Of a stretch of DNA of 64,000 nt, positions 28,359 through 37,969 are shown piece by piece. Each line of letters begins with the position of its first letter. Position 1 is the stretch's first letter. Location: positions 1 to 64,000 of the forward strand of contig JAKFVQ010000008.1 in assembly GCA_021732085.1 (NCBI GenBank). The letters run 5' to 3'. The position numbers and the translations under genes are program-made. This DNA comes from Candidatus Obscuribacterales bacterium. GTDB taxonomy: Bacteria; Cyanobacteriota; Vampirovibrionia; Obscuribacterales; Obscuribacteraceae. The notes under the pieces are model-generated. The model saw nothing but the letters and a program-made list of their open reading frames with translations, ran no database searches and was not told the DNA's origin.

Positions 28359-30149
28359 CTAGAACAGGCGTCCTTCATGCATCAAGAACTGCTCGACTAT
28401 TGGTCCTAGCGTCAGAACAGGAAAGAAAGTCAAGGCGCCGACAATTAAAATCACCCCTGTCAGCAGAACGACAAACAGCCATGTGTTGGTCGGAAAAGTC
28501 CCGCTGGTAGCTGGAACCAGTTTCTTGCTTGCCAGAGATCCAGCCATGACCAGAACAGGAATGATCATCAAGAAACGCCCTGCAAACATAGCGACCGCCA
28601 AGAGAGTATTGTAGAAAGGGGTGTTAACAGAGATACCTGCAAATGCAGAACCGTTGTTCCCTGTCGCTGACGAAAATGCATACAGTATTTCAGATAAACC
28701 ATGCGGACCGGAATTGTTGATGTTGTTCCAGGGCGCTCCCTGCGGATTCAAGAATCCTTTAGCCGGCAGATCACAGCAAGTAGATATTGCCGTCAACGCC
28801 AGTATAGAAAATGCACTGACCAGCAAGAAAAGCATCGCCAGTTTTACTTCTTTCTTCTCAATTTTTTTGCAGAGATACTCAGGGGTGCGACCAACCATCA
28901 AACCGGCGATGAATACAGTGAGAACGGCATAGATGAGCATGCCGTAAAGTCCGGAGCCAACGCCACCAAATATGATTTCACCCAGCTGCATGTTCAGCAG
29001 CAATACCAAGCCGGAGACCGGCGTAAATGAATCATGCATGGAATTGACTGCTCCGCAACTGGCAGCTGTAGTAACATCAGCAAAGAGTGCCGAATTGGCA
29101 AGACCAAAACGAAGCTCCTTTCCTTCCTGGTTTCCTCCAGAGTCACCAAGAACTTTGCTTGAAGTCTCAACACCCAACCTATCAAAGTTGGGATTGCCAA
29201 TCGCTTCAGCTGAATAACAGAGAGCGGTCCCAGCCAAGCAAAGTATCAACATTACGGACAAGAGTACCCATCCCTGGCGAGTGTCACCGACCGACTTCCC
29301 GAAGGTGTAAGTCAGAGCGGCGGGCAATGCAAAAATGCTCACCATTTGCACAAAGTTAGTCAGCGGTGTCGGGTTCTCGAAGGGATGAGAGCTGTTAGCA
29401 TTCAAAAAGCCACCGCCATTGATGCCGAGCATTTTTATCCATTCTTGCGATGCTATTGGCCCAAGTGGAATCCACTGGCTGACGCCTTCTAATGTTGTCG
29501 CTACTTTGTAGGCATCAAAACTTTGCGGAACCCCCTGCCAGACAAGAAAGAGACTATACAAGATGCCAGCTGGGAACAAAACGTAGAGGCTGAATCTGGA
29601 AATGTCGGCCCAAAAGTTACCTAAACCGGCCGTATTTTGACGGCTGAATCCTCGTATCAAAACGGCAGCAACAGCAAAGCCAACAGCAGCAGAAATCCAG
29701 TTATGAAACGCCAACCCCAGCATCTGCGAAAGGTAAGACATCGTGCTCTCACCGCTGTAAGCCTGCCAATTAGTATTGGTCGCAAATGACATTGCCGTAT
29801 TGAAGGCAAGGTCAGGAGTTACTTGGGTGGACCAGGAAGGAGCGTCTGCCATCGAGAAGTGCATAGGATTGAAGGGCAAGAGCCCCTGAATGCGCAAAAT
29901 GGCATAAGTGAAAAGCGTGGAAACACAAGAAAACGCCAGAAGCGCCTGTCCATAGCGGAGCCAGTTCATCTCTTCTTGAGCATCTACACCGAAAAGTTTG
30001 TATGTGAGTTGCTCAACGGGTCCGAGAATCTTGCTCAAGAACTGCGGCTTGCCCTCCATAACATGCCAGAGAAAAATTCCCAGGGGCTTAGTTATTAACA
30101 ACAAGGCCAAAGCAAAAACTGTTATTTGAAGCCAGCCAACAGCGGTCAC
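28359..30149 (-). CDS. kdpA: Potassium-transporting ATPase subunit A
   Basis: About 596 residues; KdpA is the K+-channel-like subunit of the pump. GTG 30149 is chosen because AAGGA lies 7 bases upstream and the protein then opens TAVGWLQ, as the family does. Reading further upstream in this frame overlaps kdpF. The four pore loops are visible, for example around TNTNWQAYSGE and GINGGGFLNANSSHPFENP. Membrane-spanning throughout. Confidence 0.95.
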   Translation of the reverse strand: MTAVGWLQITVFALALLLITKPLGIFLWHVMEGKPQFLSKILGPVEQLTYKLFGVDAQEEMNWLRYGQALLAFSCVSTLFTYAILRIQGLLPFNPMHFSMADAPSWSTQVTPDLAFNTAMSFATNTNWQAYSGESTMSYLSQMLGLAFHNWISAAVGFAVAAVLIRGFSRQNTAGLGNFWADISRFSLYVLFPAGILYSLFLVWQGVPQSFDAYKVATTLEGVSQWIPLGPIASQEWIKMLGINGGGFLNANSSHPFENPTPLTNFVQMVSIFALPAALTYTFGKSVGDTRQGWVLLSVMLILCLAGTALCYSAEAIGNPNFDRLGVETSSKVLGDSGGNQEGKELRFGLANSALFADVTTAASCGAVNSMHDSFTPVSGLVLLLNMQLGEIIFGGVGSGLYGMLIYAVLTVFIAGLMVGRTPEYLCKKIEKKEVKLAMLFLLVSAFSILALTAISTCCDLPAKGFLNPQGAPWNNINNSGPHGLSEILYAFSSATGNNGSAFAGISVNTPFYNTLLAVAMFAGRFLMIIPVLVMAGSLASKKLVPATSGTFPTNTWLFVVLLTGVILIVGALTFFPVLTLGPIVEQFLMHEGRLF

Positions 30150-30165
30150 TTCATTTCCTTTCCGA

Positions 30166-30255
30166 TTAGATCTTCTCCGGAAAAAGTAAGGCAAAAAATA
30201 GATATACGAAAAGCGCTGCGCTAGCCAGTCCACTTAAAACCGCATCAAAAAACAT
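30166..30255 (-). CDS. kdpF: KdpF small subunit
   Basis: A 29-residue single-span peptide from ATG 30255, ending 16 bases before kdpA. The sequence ends VYLFFALLFPEKI, matching the KdpF pattern Y-L-x-x-A-L-x-x-P-E-x-x. It stabilises the KdpABC complex in known systems. Residues 6-25 form the membrane helix. Confidence 0.85.
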   Translation of the reverse strand: MFFDAVLSGLASAALFVYLFFALLFPEKI

Positions 30256-30264
30256 TTTCTGAAC

Positions 30265-30348
30265 CTAAACCTTCTCCAGACAGAGGAGATAACAACTCGC
30301 CGCCAGAAACAAAACAACAGTGAATGAAATAAAAGCGATGTCTAACAT
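30265..30348 (-). CDS. Extra 27-residue membrane peptide of the kdp operon
   Basis: ATG 30348 opens a 27-codon frame (MLDIAFISFTVVLFLAAS, then CYLLCLEKV), a single hydrophobic helix with charged ends. It ends 9 bases before kdpF. Similar tiny proteins starting MLD and ending in a charged C-terminus occur just before kdpF/kdpA in other bacteria, usually annotated only by context. Being first in the operon with a close fit between stop and next start, it is probably translated. Function unknown. Confidence 0.6.
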   Translation of the reverse strand: MLDIAFISFTVVLFLAASCYLLCLEKV

Positions 30349-30565
30349 ATGAATTTCGTCTTGGGATGCTGGTATTAGCTCGGGCGACACAATACTGAAC
30401 TATACTTTCGCCCTCATAAATTTCGAGTCAAATTTGCACAGCCCGCTATCAAAATGACGTAAAAATGGTTTTCGTCTTTACGAATTCTTGACGCTTTATG
30501 AACTAGAAAAAACGTTTTATTGACCGATTCCCTGATAAATAAAGCCTTGGGTATTGACCAGGACA
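30349..30565. promoter_or_regulatory. Divergent control region between the kdp operon and kdpDE
   Basis: 217 bases between the first kdp peptide (minus) and kdpD (plus). It is A/T-rich, with a TATAGT element readable on the minus strand near 30400 and repeated TTTAC/GTAAA-like words near 30455-30490. Some T-rich words of this kind could be the binding site of the KdpE regulator, but no exact site can be fixed from sequence alone. Confidence 0.45.
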
Positions 30566-33286
30566 ATGAACGAAGACTTACGTGACCCAGATCTGCTTTT
30601 GTCTCGCCTGCAGGAGCAGGAGATTCTATCTAAGCGTGGGCGATTGAAAATCTTTTTTGGTGCAATGGCTGGTGTAGGCAAAACCTACACCATGCTGGAA
30701 TCGGCCAAAGCACTGCAAGATAATGGAGTCGATGTTGTTATAGGCGTGGTCGAAACGCACGGACGCAAAGAAACGATTGCATTGCTCGATGGCTTCGAGA
30801 TTTTAGCCCCCAACAAGATAGAGTACCGCAATACATTATTCTCAGAGTTCGACATTGACGCTGCACTGAAACGAAAGCCAGACTTGATACTCATCGATGA
30901 GCTTGCTCACACCAATATTCAAGGATCACGACATCCAAAGCGCTGGCAAGACGTAGACGAGCTACTCAATGCCGGTATCGATGTCTATACGACCTTGAAC
31001 GTTCAACACGTGGAAAGCTTGAACGACATAGTCCAGCAAATAACGAAAATACCGATCAGAGAGCGCGTACCCGATTCATTCATCGAAAAGGCTGATGAAA
31101 TCGAGCTAGTTGACCTGCCGCCGGACGAACTAATCGAAAGAATGAAGGAAGGCAAGGTTTACTTCCCTGAACAAGCCACGCGCGCGCTGGAAAATTTCTT
31201 TCGAAAAGGCAACCTAATTGCATTGCGCGAACTTGCCTTGCGAACTACGGCTGAAAGAGTCGATGCGCAGATGGAACAATATCGCGAATCGAATCGAATT
31301 CACGAACCGTGGCCGACGGCCGATCGGATTCTTGTATGCATCAGCCCCAGTCCTTTATCTATTAAACTTGTACGAGCTGCCAAAAGAATGGCGAGCAAGA
31401 TGCGCTCGCAGTGGGTTGTGGCCTATGTCGAGAAAGGAGCCGAATCAAGCTTATCAGCTCCGGAAAAGGATCGTGTCCTGCAGACACTGCGTCTTGCAGA
31501 ACAACTTGGAGCCGAAACAGTTCGGCTAAGCGGCAGTAAAGTCAGTGAGGAGCTGATACGTTACGCCCGTCAAAGTAATGTGGCCAAAATAATAGTAGGC
31601 AAACCGGCCAGGCCAAGATGGAGAGAAATAATTTTTGGTTCGGTTGTTGATGAACTAATCAGGCTAAGCGGTGTCATCGACATTTATGTAATAACCGGCG
31701 ATGAGACCCCGCTCAGCACAAATGCATCAACTCGCATCACACCGATAAGTCGAAGTTCAGATTACATTGCTGCAGTTCTGATCGTGGCCATCGCAACATT
31801 AATCGCACGCTCGATGTTCAATTACTTTGAGCTCTCCAACGTTGCCATGGTTTATATGCTTGGAGTTGTCGTGACGGCAACAAGATACAGGCGTGGTCCG
31901 GCAATCGTGGCCTCAATTCTGAGCGTCGCAGCCTTCGATTTTTTCTTTGTTCCGCCTGTGCTTACGTTTGCAGTCTCGGATACCCAGTATCTTGTCACAT
32001 TTCTGGTGATGTTCACAGTTGCCCTTGTGATAAGCACTTTGACAGCGCAGGTCAAACAGCAGGCTGAGGCAGCAAGGATTCGCGAGAGGAGAACGGCATC
32101 CCTTTATTCGCTAAGTAGGCATCTTTCCTCAACGGCGGATCTGGACGATCTGATTGAAACCGGTCTGGACCATTTAGCAGAAGAATTCGAAGCTGACGTA
32201 GCAATTCTATTTCCCGCAGAGACAGGACGGATGGCGGCCTACGAGCTGTCGAGGGGAAGACATTTACTGAAGACGCCTGATGAGGGAGTTGCGCAATGGT
32301 CCTTCAAGAATGGCCAAATTGCCGGGTTAGGTACAAACACGTTGCATTCAGCTAAGGCAATTTATGTTCCCTTAAAAGGCTCCGAGCAGGTAATTGGCGT
32401 TATGGCGTTATGTCCAAGGCATCCAGAGAAATTGCAAAACCCCGAGCAGCTTCACTTACTGGAAACCTTCGTCAATCAAATGGCAATAGCATGCGAGCGA
32501 GCTTTTCTTTCACAAGAGAACGAACAAAGCCGCTTGCAAATAAGAACGGAACAGCTACGTAATTCACTGTTGAGCTCTGTTTCTCATGATCTGCGAACGC
32601 CGCTGGCGACAATAACAGGTGCCGCGTCAAGCATTATAGAAGGCTCAGAAGATCTCGACATTCAAAATTGCAAAGACATGGCAGAAGAGATTTATCGAGA
32701 AGGCAATCGGTTAAATAGATTGGTCAAAAATCTCTTAGATATGACGCGCCTGCAAGAAGGAAGCCTTAAGCTAAAAAAGGAACTCTATCCCATTGACGAT
32801 CTGATCGGCGCAGCGCTCTGCGCGGTCGAGTCGCAGTTTGCTGGGCGCAATGTAAACGTAGACATTTCTAAAGCGTCTAATGAAATTCTAGTTTCAGTAG
32901 ACCCGGTTCTATTCCAGCAAGTCTTAGTCAATTTGCTGGAAAATGCAATTAAGTACACGCCGGAGCAGTCGCCAATTGATATTGAAGCTTCGCAAGACGA
33001 TGAGTTCGTCGATATAATCATTTCAGATCATGGTCCTGGAATCAGCGCCGAAAAGCGAGAACTGATTTTCAAAAAATTCTACAGAGATAATCCCCAGGCG
33101 TCCTCAGGAGCGGGTTTGGGACTTGCCATTTGCACTGGAATTATGGAAGCACACCAGGGAAGGATTTGGGTTGAGGATCGCCCGGGCGGCGGAGCCCGTT
33201 TTCACTGCCAGCTTCCCAGGAGCAAAGATTTAGAACTACAGATCGGCGAAGAATCGTCCCTCAAAGAGAAATCGCATGGAGCCTGA
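30566..33286 (+). CDS. kdpD: Potassium sensor histidine kinase
   Basis: About 906 residues, full-length KdpD. Order: KdpD P-loop domain (FFGAMAGVGKTYTML, then DELAHTN) in residues 20-220, a USP-like domain at about 245-370, four close TM helices of the DUF4118 unit (about 400-495), a GAF domain, then the kinase core with H-box SSVSHDLRTPL (His674) and G-box GAGLGLAI. ATG 30566 is preferred; TTG 30554 would add four residues. The gene overlaps kdpE if the latter starts at 33276. Senses K+ limitation or osmotic change. Confidence 0.95.
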   Translation: MNEDLRDPDLLLSRLQEQEILSKRGRLKIFFGAMAGVGKTYTMLESAKALQDNGVDVVIGVVETHGRKETIALLDGFEILAPNKIEYRNTLFSEFDIDAALKRKPDLILIDELAHTNIQGSRHPKRWQDVDELLNAGIDVYTTLNVQHVESLNDIVQQITKIPIRERVPDSFIEKADEIELVDLPPDELIERMKEGKVYFPEQATRALENFFRKGNLIALRELALRTTAERVDAQMEQYRESNRIHEPWPTADRILVCISPSPLSIKLVRAAKRMASKMRSQWVVAYVEKGAESSLSAPEKDRVLQTLRLAEQLGAETVRLSGSKVSEELIRYARQSNVAKIIVGKPARPRWREIIFGSVVDELIRLSGVIDIYVITGDETPLSTNASTRITPISRSSDYIAAVLIVAIATLIARSMFNYFELSNVAMVYMLGVVVTATRYRRGPAIVASILSVAAFDFFFVPPVLTFAVSDTQYLVTFLVMFTVALVISTLTAQVKQQAEAARIRERRTASLYSLSRHLSSTADLDDLIETGLDHLAEEFEADVAILFPAETGRMAAYELSRGRHLLKTPDEGVAQWSFKNGQIAGLGTNTLHSAKAIYVPLKGSEQVIGVMALCPRHPEKLQNPEQLHLLETFVNQMAIACERAFLSQENEQSRLQIRTEQLRNSLLSSVSHDLRTPLATITGAASSIIEGSEDLDIQNCKDMAEEIYREGNRLNRLVKNLLDMTRLQEGSLKLKKELYPIDDLIGAALCAVESQFAGRNVNVDISKASNEILVSVDPVLFQQVLVNLLENAIKYTPEQSPIDIEASQDDEFVDIIISDHGPGISAEKRELIFKKFYRDNPQASSGAGLGLAICTGIMEAHQGRIWVEDRPGGGARFHCQLPRSKDLELQIGEESSLKEKSHGA

Positions 33287-33290
33287 AACT

Positions 33291-33989
33291 ATGAACAATT
33301 TTGACAAACCGTCAGTCCTGGTGATTGAAGATGAAGCACCCATACGCCGCTTTCTCAAACTGACTTTGAGCGATCACGGGTATTCCTTTCACGAGGCGCT
33401 CAATGCAAGAGAAGGATTATCGAAAATAGCATCAGAACAGCCAAGCCTGGTTATCCTTGATCTAGGGTTGCCGGACATGGACGGAATAGAGCTGACTCGC
33501 GAAATTAGAGAATGGAGCAAAGTTCCAATTATAGTTCTTTCGGCGCGCGAACAAGAGAAAGACAAAGTATTGGCACTAGATGCGGGGGCAGACGACTACC
33601 TTACAAAACCATTCGGTGTGCAAGAATTGCTAGCTCGCGCCAGAGTAGCCATCCGTCATGCTGCAAAATCGCCGCCTCAGGCTGATTCCATAGTTACCTT
33701 TGGCCAGGTCAAAATAGATTTTGGCAAACGCCTGGTCACATTCAACGACACAGAACTGCACCTGACTCCAAACGAGTTTAAACTTTTAGCCGCACTGGTT
33801 CGCCATGCAGGGCGGGTCATCACGCACACACAGCTATTGCGTGAAATCTGGGGCAGCGAATACACGGACGAAACACATTACTTGAGAGTATACATGGCTC
33901 AGCTTCGCAGAAAGTTAGAGACAGATCCGGCACAGCCACGCCATCTAATAACGGAGCCAGGCGTGGGGTACAAATTGAAGCTGGACTAG
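33291..33989 (+). CDS. kdpE: KdpE-type response regulator
   Basis: 232 residues from ATG 33291, with GGAG 12 bases upstream; ATG 33276 inside the end of kdpD is the alternative. Receiver with Asp57 in VILDLGLPD and YLTKPFG; OmpR-type winged helix at about 130-230 (LTPNEFKLLAALVRHAGRVITH ... EPGVGYKL). It is directly downstream of the kdpD gene and divergent from the kdp pump operon it would activate. Confidence 0.93.
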   Translation: MNNFDKPSVLVIEDEAPIRRFLKLTLSDHGYSFHEALNAREGLSKIASEQPSLVILDLGLPDMDGIELTREIREWSKVPIIVLSAREQEKDKVLALDAGADDYLTKPFGVQELLARARVAIRHAAKSPPQADSIVTFGQVKIDFGKRLVTFNDTELHLTPNEFKLLAALVRHAGRVITHTQLLREIWGSEYTDETHYLRVYMAQLRRKLETDPAQPRHLITEPGVGYKLKLD

Positions 33990-34176
33990 ATAGAGTTGTT
34001 TAGCGGTCAATTTGAATTTCGCCGCATTCTTAATCAGCCCGGTTGTCAGCATCAACTTTGATACCGTCTTTATGCAAGCAAACTAAGTCTTGAGGACTTG
34101 TTTAGGTATGCGCAGATATATTCATGCCAATCAGGTGCGCAAACGCCTGGGCATCCCTCACTAGCAGGAAAAAGCT

Positions 34177-35994
34177 ATGCAGCGCTTTCACCTTTTGTAT
34201 TGCTCCTTTGCACTTACTTTCGGAATCAGCTCTTTTTCAAGCGCCTCAGCACAACTTGACGATCCGCTGACACCGCAAAGTCCTGCAGGGCAGCAGGATA
34301 ATCTCACGCCTAACAGCAGTGCGGGGTCGATAAGTTCAATTGCTCCATCTATAAGCCTGCGGGATATTAACCTTGTCCGAAGAGATCTTGAAGATTTGGC
34401 AAAACGCCACAACATGCCAATTCCTAATCCAGCTGCTACAAGACAGCAGTTGGGGCAATCATTTTGGCAAATAGTGTCGGCGCTTGCAAAACTGCCGCCG
34501 ACAGAAATGACAGCTACAGATTATGCGGAGATCGGTCGACTCACAAATGATTTTGAAGAAGTTGTCGAAGCAGTTAAAGGAAAGCTGACCATGGTGGTGG
34601 CAAAGAATGATCTGCCAGCCCAGATACCAGGTTCCGTTAGCGAAGAGAAGGGGCAGGAGTTTAACGAGCGTTTGGCGATTTTGGAAAAGGTAAAGGTCAA
34701 CGGCGACTTTACTTTTCTTCCTCAGTCCGACGCCGGTCGTGGAATAGTTGACACGATGGCAACCAATATGCGCGGGCGAATCAACTTTCAAGCAAAAGTC
34801 GCAGAATCAAAACCGGACTCAATGTTAGGTGATGCGAAAATGTTTCTTCGGCTGACCGCCGCATCGGGACGATTTTTTCCCAGGAACAAGTATTTAATGA
34901 GTCCGGAAAATGACGTCGTTGATTACGCCGCTAATCCATTCAACTCTGGTGTCAATGATGTCCAGATTACTAATCTGCAAATCAATAACAACAATAGCAA
35001 CAACGTGAGACCAACGGTCGCGATGGAGCAGGCCTGGTTCAGCCAGGACCTGAAACTCACTAAATCAACAAGAGCCAACTATCAGATCGGATTGAACAAC
35101 TTCTCCAATGTATTCGATGCCAATACGATGGCAAATAATGAAACCATGCAGTTTCTAAATACTCAGTTTGTAAATAACATATCGTGGCGACCGAACTTCA
35201 TCGGACCTTCTTGCATTATGCAAGTTGAGCAGTCGCTCTTCAGGTCAAAGGCATTCGTGCGTGCCAGCAGCGGCATGATAAGTCTGGCGGACAGGGATTT
35301 CTTCGGTGGTTACGGCACAAACCATGAACTGCAGTTAGGTCATAAATTCTTCAACAAAGAAGGTAACTTGAGGGCAGGCTTCTGGAACTTCAATTTCCGC
35401 TCTGGATCATCTAGACCGTTTGTCACGCCTACAGATACTTCACCCTCGGGACTGCTAGCCATTGTGCCAGGAGGTACACCTACAAGTAGCCGTCCAGTTG
35501 GATGCTACTTCAACTTCGATCAGCGCATATGGAAAGACATAGGTGTTTGGGGACGTTACGGCTTCAATGATAAGCAGTTGGGCGAAGTATTCCTTGGCGG
35601 TTTGCTGTCCTCACGCCAAGCCTGGTCAATTGGTACAGAAATTCCGATCAAATCTATTGCGAAGATAGGAAAACTCAGACCAAATGACGTTGCTGGTGTT
35701 GCATTTGGTAGCATTGCATCGTACAGACGAGGAACAATAACTCCGGCAACGCCTGCTTTTATTGCTCTCAATGGGGTACCAGCAACAACTTTAGATCAGG
35801 TAAATGCGAATTTGGCAACTATGCTACCTGGTTTTGCCCCAACAGCAGAAAAAACTTTGGAAGTCTACTACAAGTTCCAGATGAATAAGAACATCTCAAT
35901 AAGCCCTGACTTCCAGTACATCTGGTCCCCTGGGGCAGTCAGACCACAGCCCGGAATTTTTGTAGCAGGAGCCCGTTTAAATGTAACCTTCTAG
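34177..35994 (+). CDS. Outer-membrane porin (OprB-like beta-barrel)
   Basis: A 605-residue protein. AGGAAA precedes the ATG by 6 bases. The signal peptide is residues 1-25 (cut near A-S-A-Q). The N-terminal 150 residues hold a helical stretch (LRDINLVRRDLEDLAKRH) in the position where cyanobacterial porins have SLH and coiled-coil segments. From about 185, alternating beta strands build a barrel, and the protein ends in L-N-V-T-F, with the terminal Phe used for outer-membrane insertion. Similarity points to OprB/iterative porins, but the substrate is unknown. Lying between two potassium regulator pairs, it may be co-regulated, which is an inference. Confidence 0.8.
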   Translation: MQRFHLLYCSFALTFGISSFSSASAQLDDPLTPQSPAGQQDNLTPNSSAGSISSIAPSISLRDINLVRRDLEDLAKRHNMPIPNPAATRQQLGQSFWQIVSALAKLPPTEMTATDYAEIGRLTNDFEEVVEAVKGKLTMVVAKNDLPAQIPGSVSEEKGQEFNERLAILEKVKVNGDFTFLPQSDAGRGIVDTMATNMRGRINFQAKVAESKPDSMLGDAKMFLRLTAASGRFFPRNKYLMSPENDVVDYAANPFNSGVNDVQITNLQINNNNSNNVRPTVAMEQAWFSQDLKLTKSTRANYQIGLNNFSNVFDANTMANNETMQFLNTQFVNNISWRPNFIGPSCIMQVEQSLFRSKAFVRASSGMISLADRDFFGGYGTNHELQLGHKFFNKEGNLRAGFWNFNFRSGSSRPFVTPTDTSPSGLLAIVPGGTPTSSRPVGCYFNFDQRIWKDIGVWGRYGFNDKQLGEVFLGGLLSSRQAWSIGTEIPIKSIAKIGKLRPNDVAGVAFGSIASYRRGTITPATPAFIALNGVPATTLDQVNANLATMLPGFAPTAEKTLEVYYKFQMNKNISISPDFQYIWSPGAVRPQPGIFVAGARLNVTF

Positions 35995-36107
35995 AAAGTG
36001 GCTCAACAAAAGTTTTCCATTTTCTTTATGCAGAACTCCCAAATATTTAGCTCACCCTAACGGTTCAGCATTTAGGATTGTGATTAGTCAAAGAGGATTG
36101 CGAATCT

Positions 36108-36248
36108 ATGCCTGACGAATTAAACTGTTTAGCCTGCATGGCGAGCATCGGTCTGAGCTTAATAGCCTTCAAGAGCATCAAATCAGTTGGCGACGTAATA
36201 GTAGACAAAGCTTTAGAAAAGCGGCAACGAACGAAACGCGGGAATTAA
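36108..36248 (+). CDS. Small 46-residue protein with hydrophobic segment
   Basis: ATG 36108 with AGAGGA about 10 bases upstream opens a 46-codon frame. Residues 7-23 (CLACMASIGLSLIAFKS) are hydrophobic, and the rest is a basic tail rich in Lys and Arg. It lies between the porin and the second sensor kinase. No family is recognised. It could be a small membrane partner of the kinase, which is an inference from position. Confidence 0.5.
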   Translation: MPDELNCLACMASIGLSLIAFKSIKSVGDVIVDKALEKRQRTKRGN

Positions 36249-36269
36249 CTTTGTCAGTGCTAATTTGCT

Positions 36270-36316
36270 AACTCCGGTAATGTAGACAACGGTACAATGT
36301 CAACACTACCGGAGTT
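36270..36316 (+). promoter_or_regulatory. Long dyad that contains the ribosome binding site of the next gene
   Basis: AACTCCGGTAATGT (36270-36283) pairs with ACACTACCGGAGTT (36303-36316) with one mismatch, and the inner bases TGTAGACA/TGTCAACA extend the stem. The GGAG used by the kinase gene at 36320 lies inside the right arm and pairs with CTCC of the left arm. It could be a translational switch or an operator. Confidence 0.55.
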
Positions 36317-36319
36317 GCC

Positions 36320-37969
36320 ATGGGATTCGCCATTGGATTTTTGATCATTTCAGTGGCCACGCTGCTGAGCATTTTCACTCGGCAATATTTGGACCATTCC
36401 AACACGATAATGATCTACTTGCTATGTATCGTTTACATAGCAAGCCGATTCGGCAAAGGTCCGTCGATTCTGGCCTCAATCCTCAGCGTGCTCGCCTTCG
36501 ACTTCTTCTGCATCCCGCCGCACTATACTTTGCAAATAGCTGGAACGCAATCGATCCTGACGTTTTTGATTATGCTTTTCATTGCGCTGCTTATAACGAC
36601 ACTAACGTCTCAAGTGCAAGACCAAGCTCAAATGGCTCGAATGAGAGAGCAGCGCTCCGAGGCTCTCCATGCATTAAGCCAAGAACTTTCATTGACCAGG
36701 GGTAAAACTAACCTGTTGCACGTGGCAATAAAACACATTCGAAATCTCTTCGATGCCAAAGTCATCGTTTATCTGCCCGACATTTCAGGAACACTTGTTG
36801 CTTGCTCAGAAAATTCGGCCGAAATTCAAAACGCAGAGAAGTCAACACATGCAAATGCCTCTCAAGTTTTCGACACTAAGCGAGCAATCGCAACAGTAGT
36901 CAGCACGCCTGAGTCTGGCAAAATGACAGTGCTTGAGTCGCTTTCTCTAGACACAGCTTGGAAGCCGTCGCTGAAGGCAGACTCCCTTTTCCTCCCATTG
37001 CAAGGCAACAAAGAAACATTCGGCGTTTTGCAAGTCACTATGAACAACCCAGCACGCACACTAACGCACAGCGATTTTGAGTTTATTCAAACATTGGCGA
37101 ACCAAACTGCGCTGTGTATGGAGCTTGCCAGCCTTACAGAACAAAATCAAGAAGCACAACTCAAAATAGAAGGTGAACAGCTGCGAAATGCACTGCTCAG
37201 CTCGGTTTCACATGATTTGCGGACACCGCTGGCTACGATAACAGGGGCAAGTAGTAGCCTTTTAGAAAATAAGAACACGCTAAAGGACACAGACAAAGAA
37301 GAGCTAGCACAGGTCATTCTGGAAGAATCAGAACACATGAGTCAGTTGGTGCGAAATTTACTGGAGATGACCAAACTGGAATCCGGTCCAACAAACATCA
37401 AAAAGACCTGGCAAAATGTTGAAGAAATCATCGGTAGTGCTTTGGCGAGAGTAGAAAGACAGCTTGGCGATCGAAGAGTTCAAATTTCATTGGATGACGA
37501 TTTACCATTATTGGCAATGGACGAAGTACTCATGCAGAATGTATTTCTCAATCTCCTGGAAAACTGCATCAAATACACCCCGGCTAACACACCAATCGAA
37601 ATAGACGCAAAGCGCCATGATAGTCAGGTTGTTATTCGCGTTATGGACAGAGGAAAAGGCATAAGGAAAGGCGAGGAAGACTCAATATTTACCAAGTTTT
37701 ACCGCTCACAATCAAACGCAAAGCAGCAAGGATTCGGATTAGGCTTAGCTATATGCAAGGCAATAGTGGCGCTCCACGGTGGAAAAATTAGTGCGCGGAG
37801 TCGAGACGGTGGTGGCTCAATATTCTCAATTGAATTTCCAATTGATAGAAACCCTCCTCTGACAGAGATGACAGAAGATAAAAACGCTCCTCTTAAACAG
37901 GCAGACTCAGCATTGCCCGAAGCGGCAAGGTCTGCCAGAATAGAAAACAGGCAAGAGACAGGTTCATGA
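36320..37969 (+). CDS. KdpD-like sensor kinase lacking the N-terminal KdpD domains
   Basis: A 549-residue protein equivalent to the second half of KdpD: four TM helices of DUF4118 type (about 1-95), a GAF domain (about 120-270), then a kinase core with H-box SSVSHDLRTPLATITGA (His298), N-box NLLENCIKYTP and G-box GFGLGLAICK. The P-loop and USP domains of KdpD are absent. The kinase core is very similar to that of the kdpD gene 4 kb away, so duplication is likely. The stop overlaps the next start (ATGA). A strong dyad covers its ribosome site. Confidence 0.92.
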   Translation: MGFAIGFLIISVATLLSIFTRQYLDHSNTIMIYLLCIVYIASRFGKGPSILASILSVLAFDFFCIPPHYTLQIAGTQSILTFLIMLFIALLITTLTSQVQDQAQMARMREQRSEALHALSQELSLTRGKTNLLHVAIKHIRNLFDAKVIVYLPDISGTLVACSENSAEIQNAEKSTHANASQVFDTKRAIATVVSTPESGKMTVLESLSLDTAWKPSLKADSLFLPLQGNKETFGVLQVTMNNPARTLTHSDFEFIQTLANQTALCMELASLTEQNQEAQLKIEGEQLRNALLSSVSHDLRTPLATITGASSSLLENKNTLKDTDKEELAQVILEESEHMSQLVRNLLEMTKLESGPTNIKKTWQNVEEIIGSALARVERQLGDRRVQISLDDDLPLLAMDEVLMQNVFLNLLENCIKYTPANTPIEIDAKRHDSQVVIRVMDRGKGIRKGEEDSIFTKFYRSQSNAKQQGFGLGLAICKAIVALHGGKISARSRDGGGSIFSIEFPIDRNPPLTEMTEDKNAPLKQADSALPEAARSARIENRQETGS

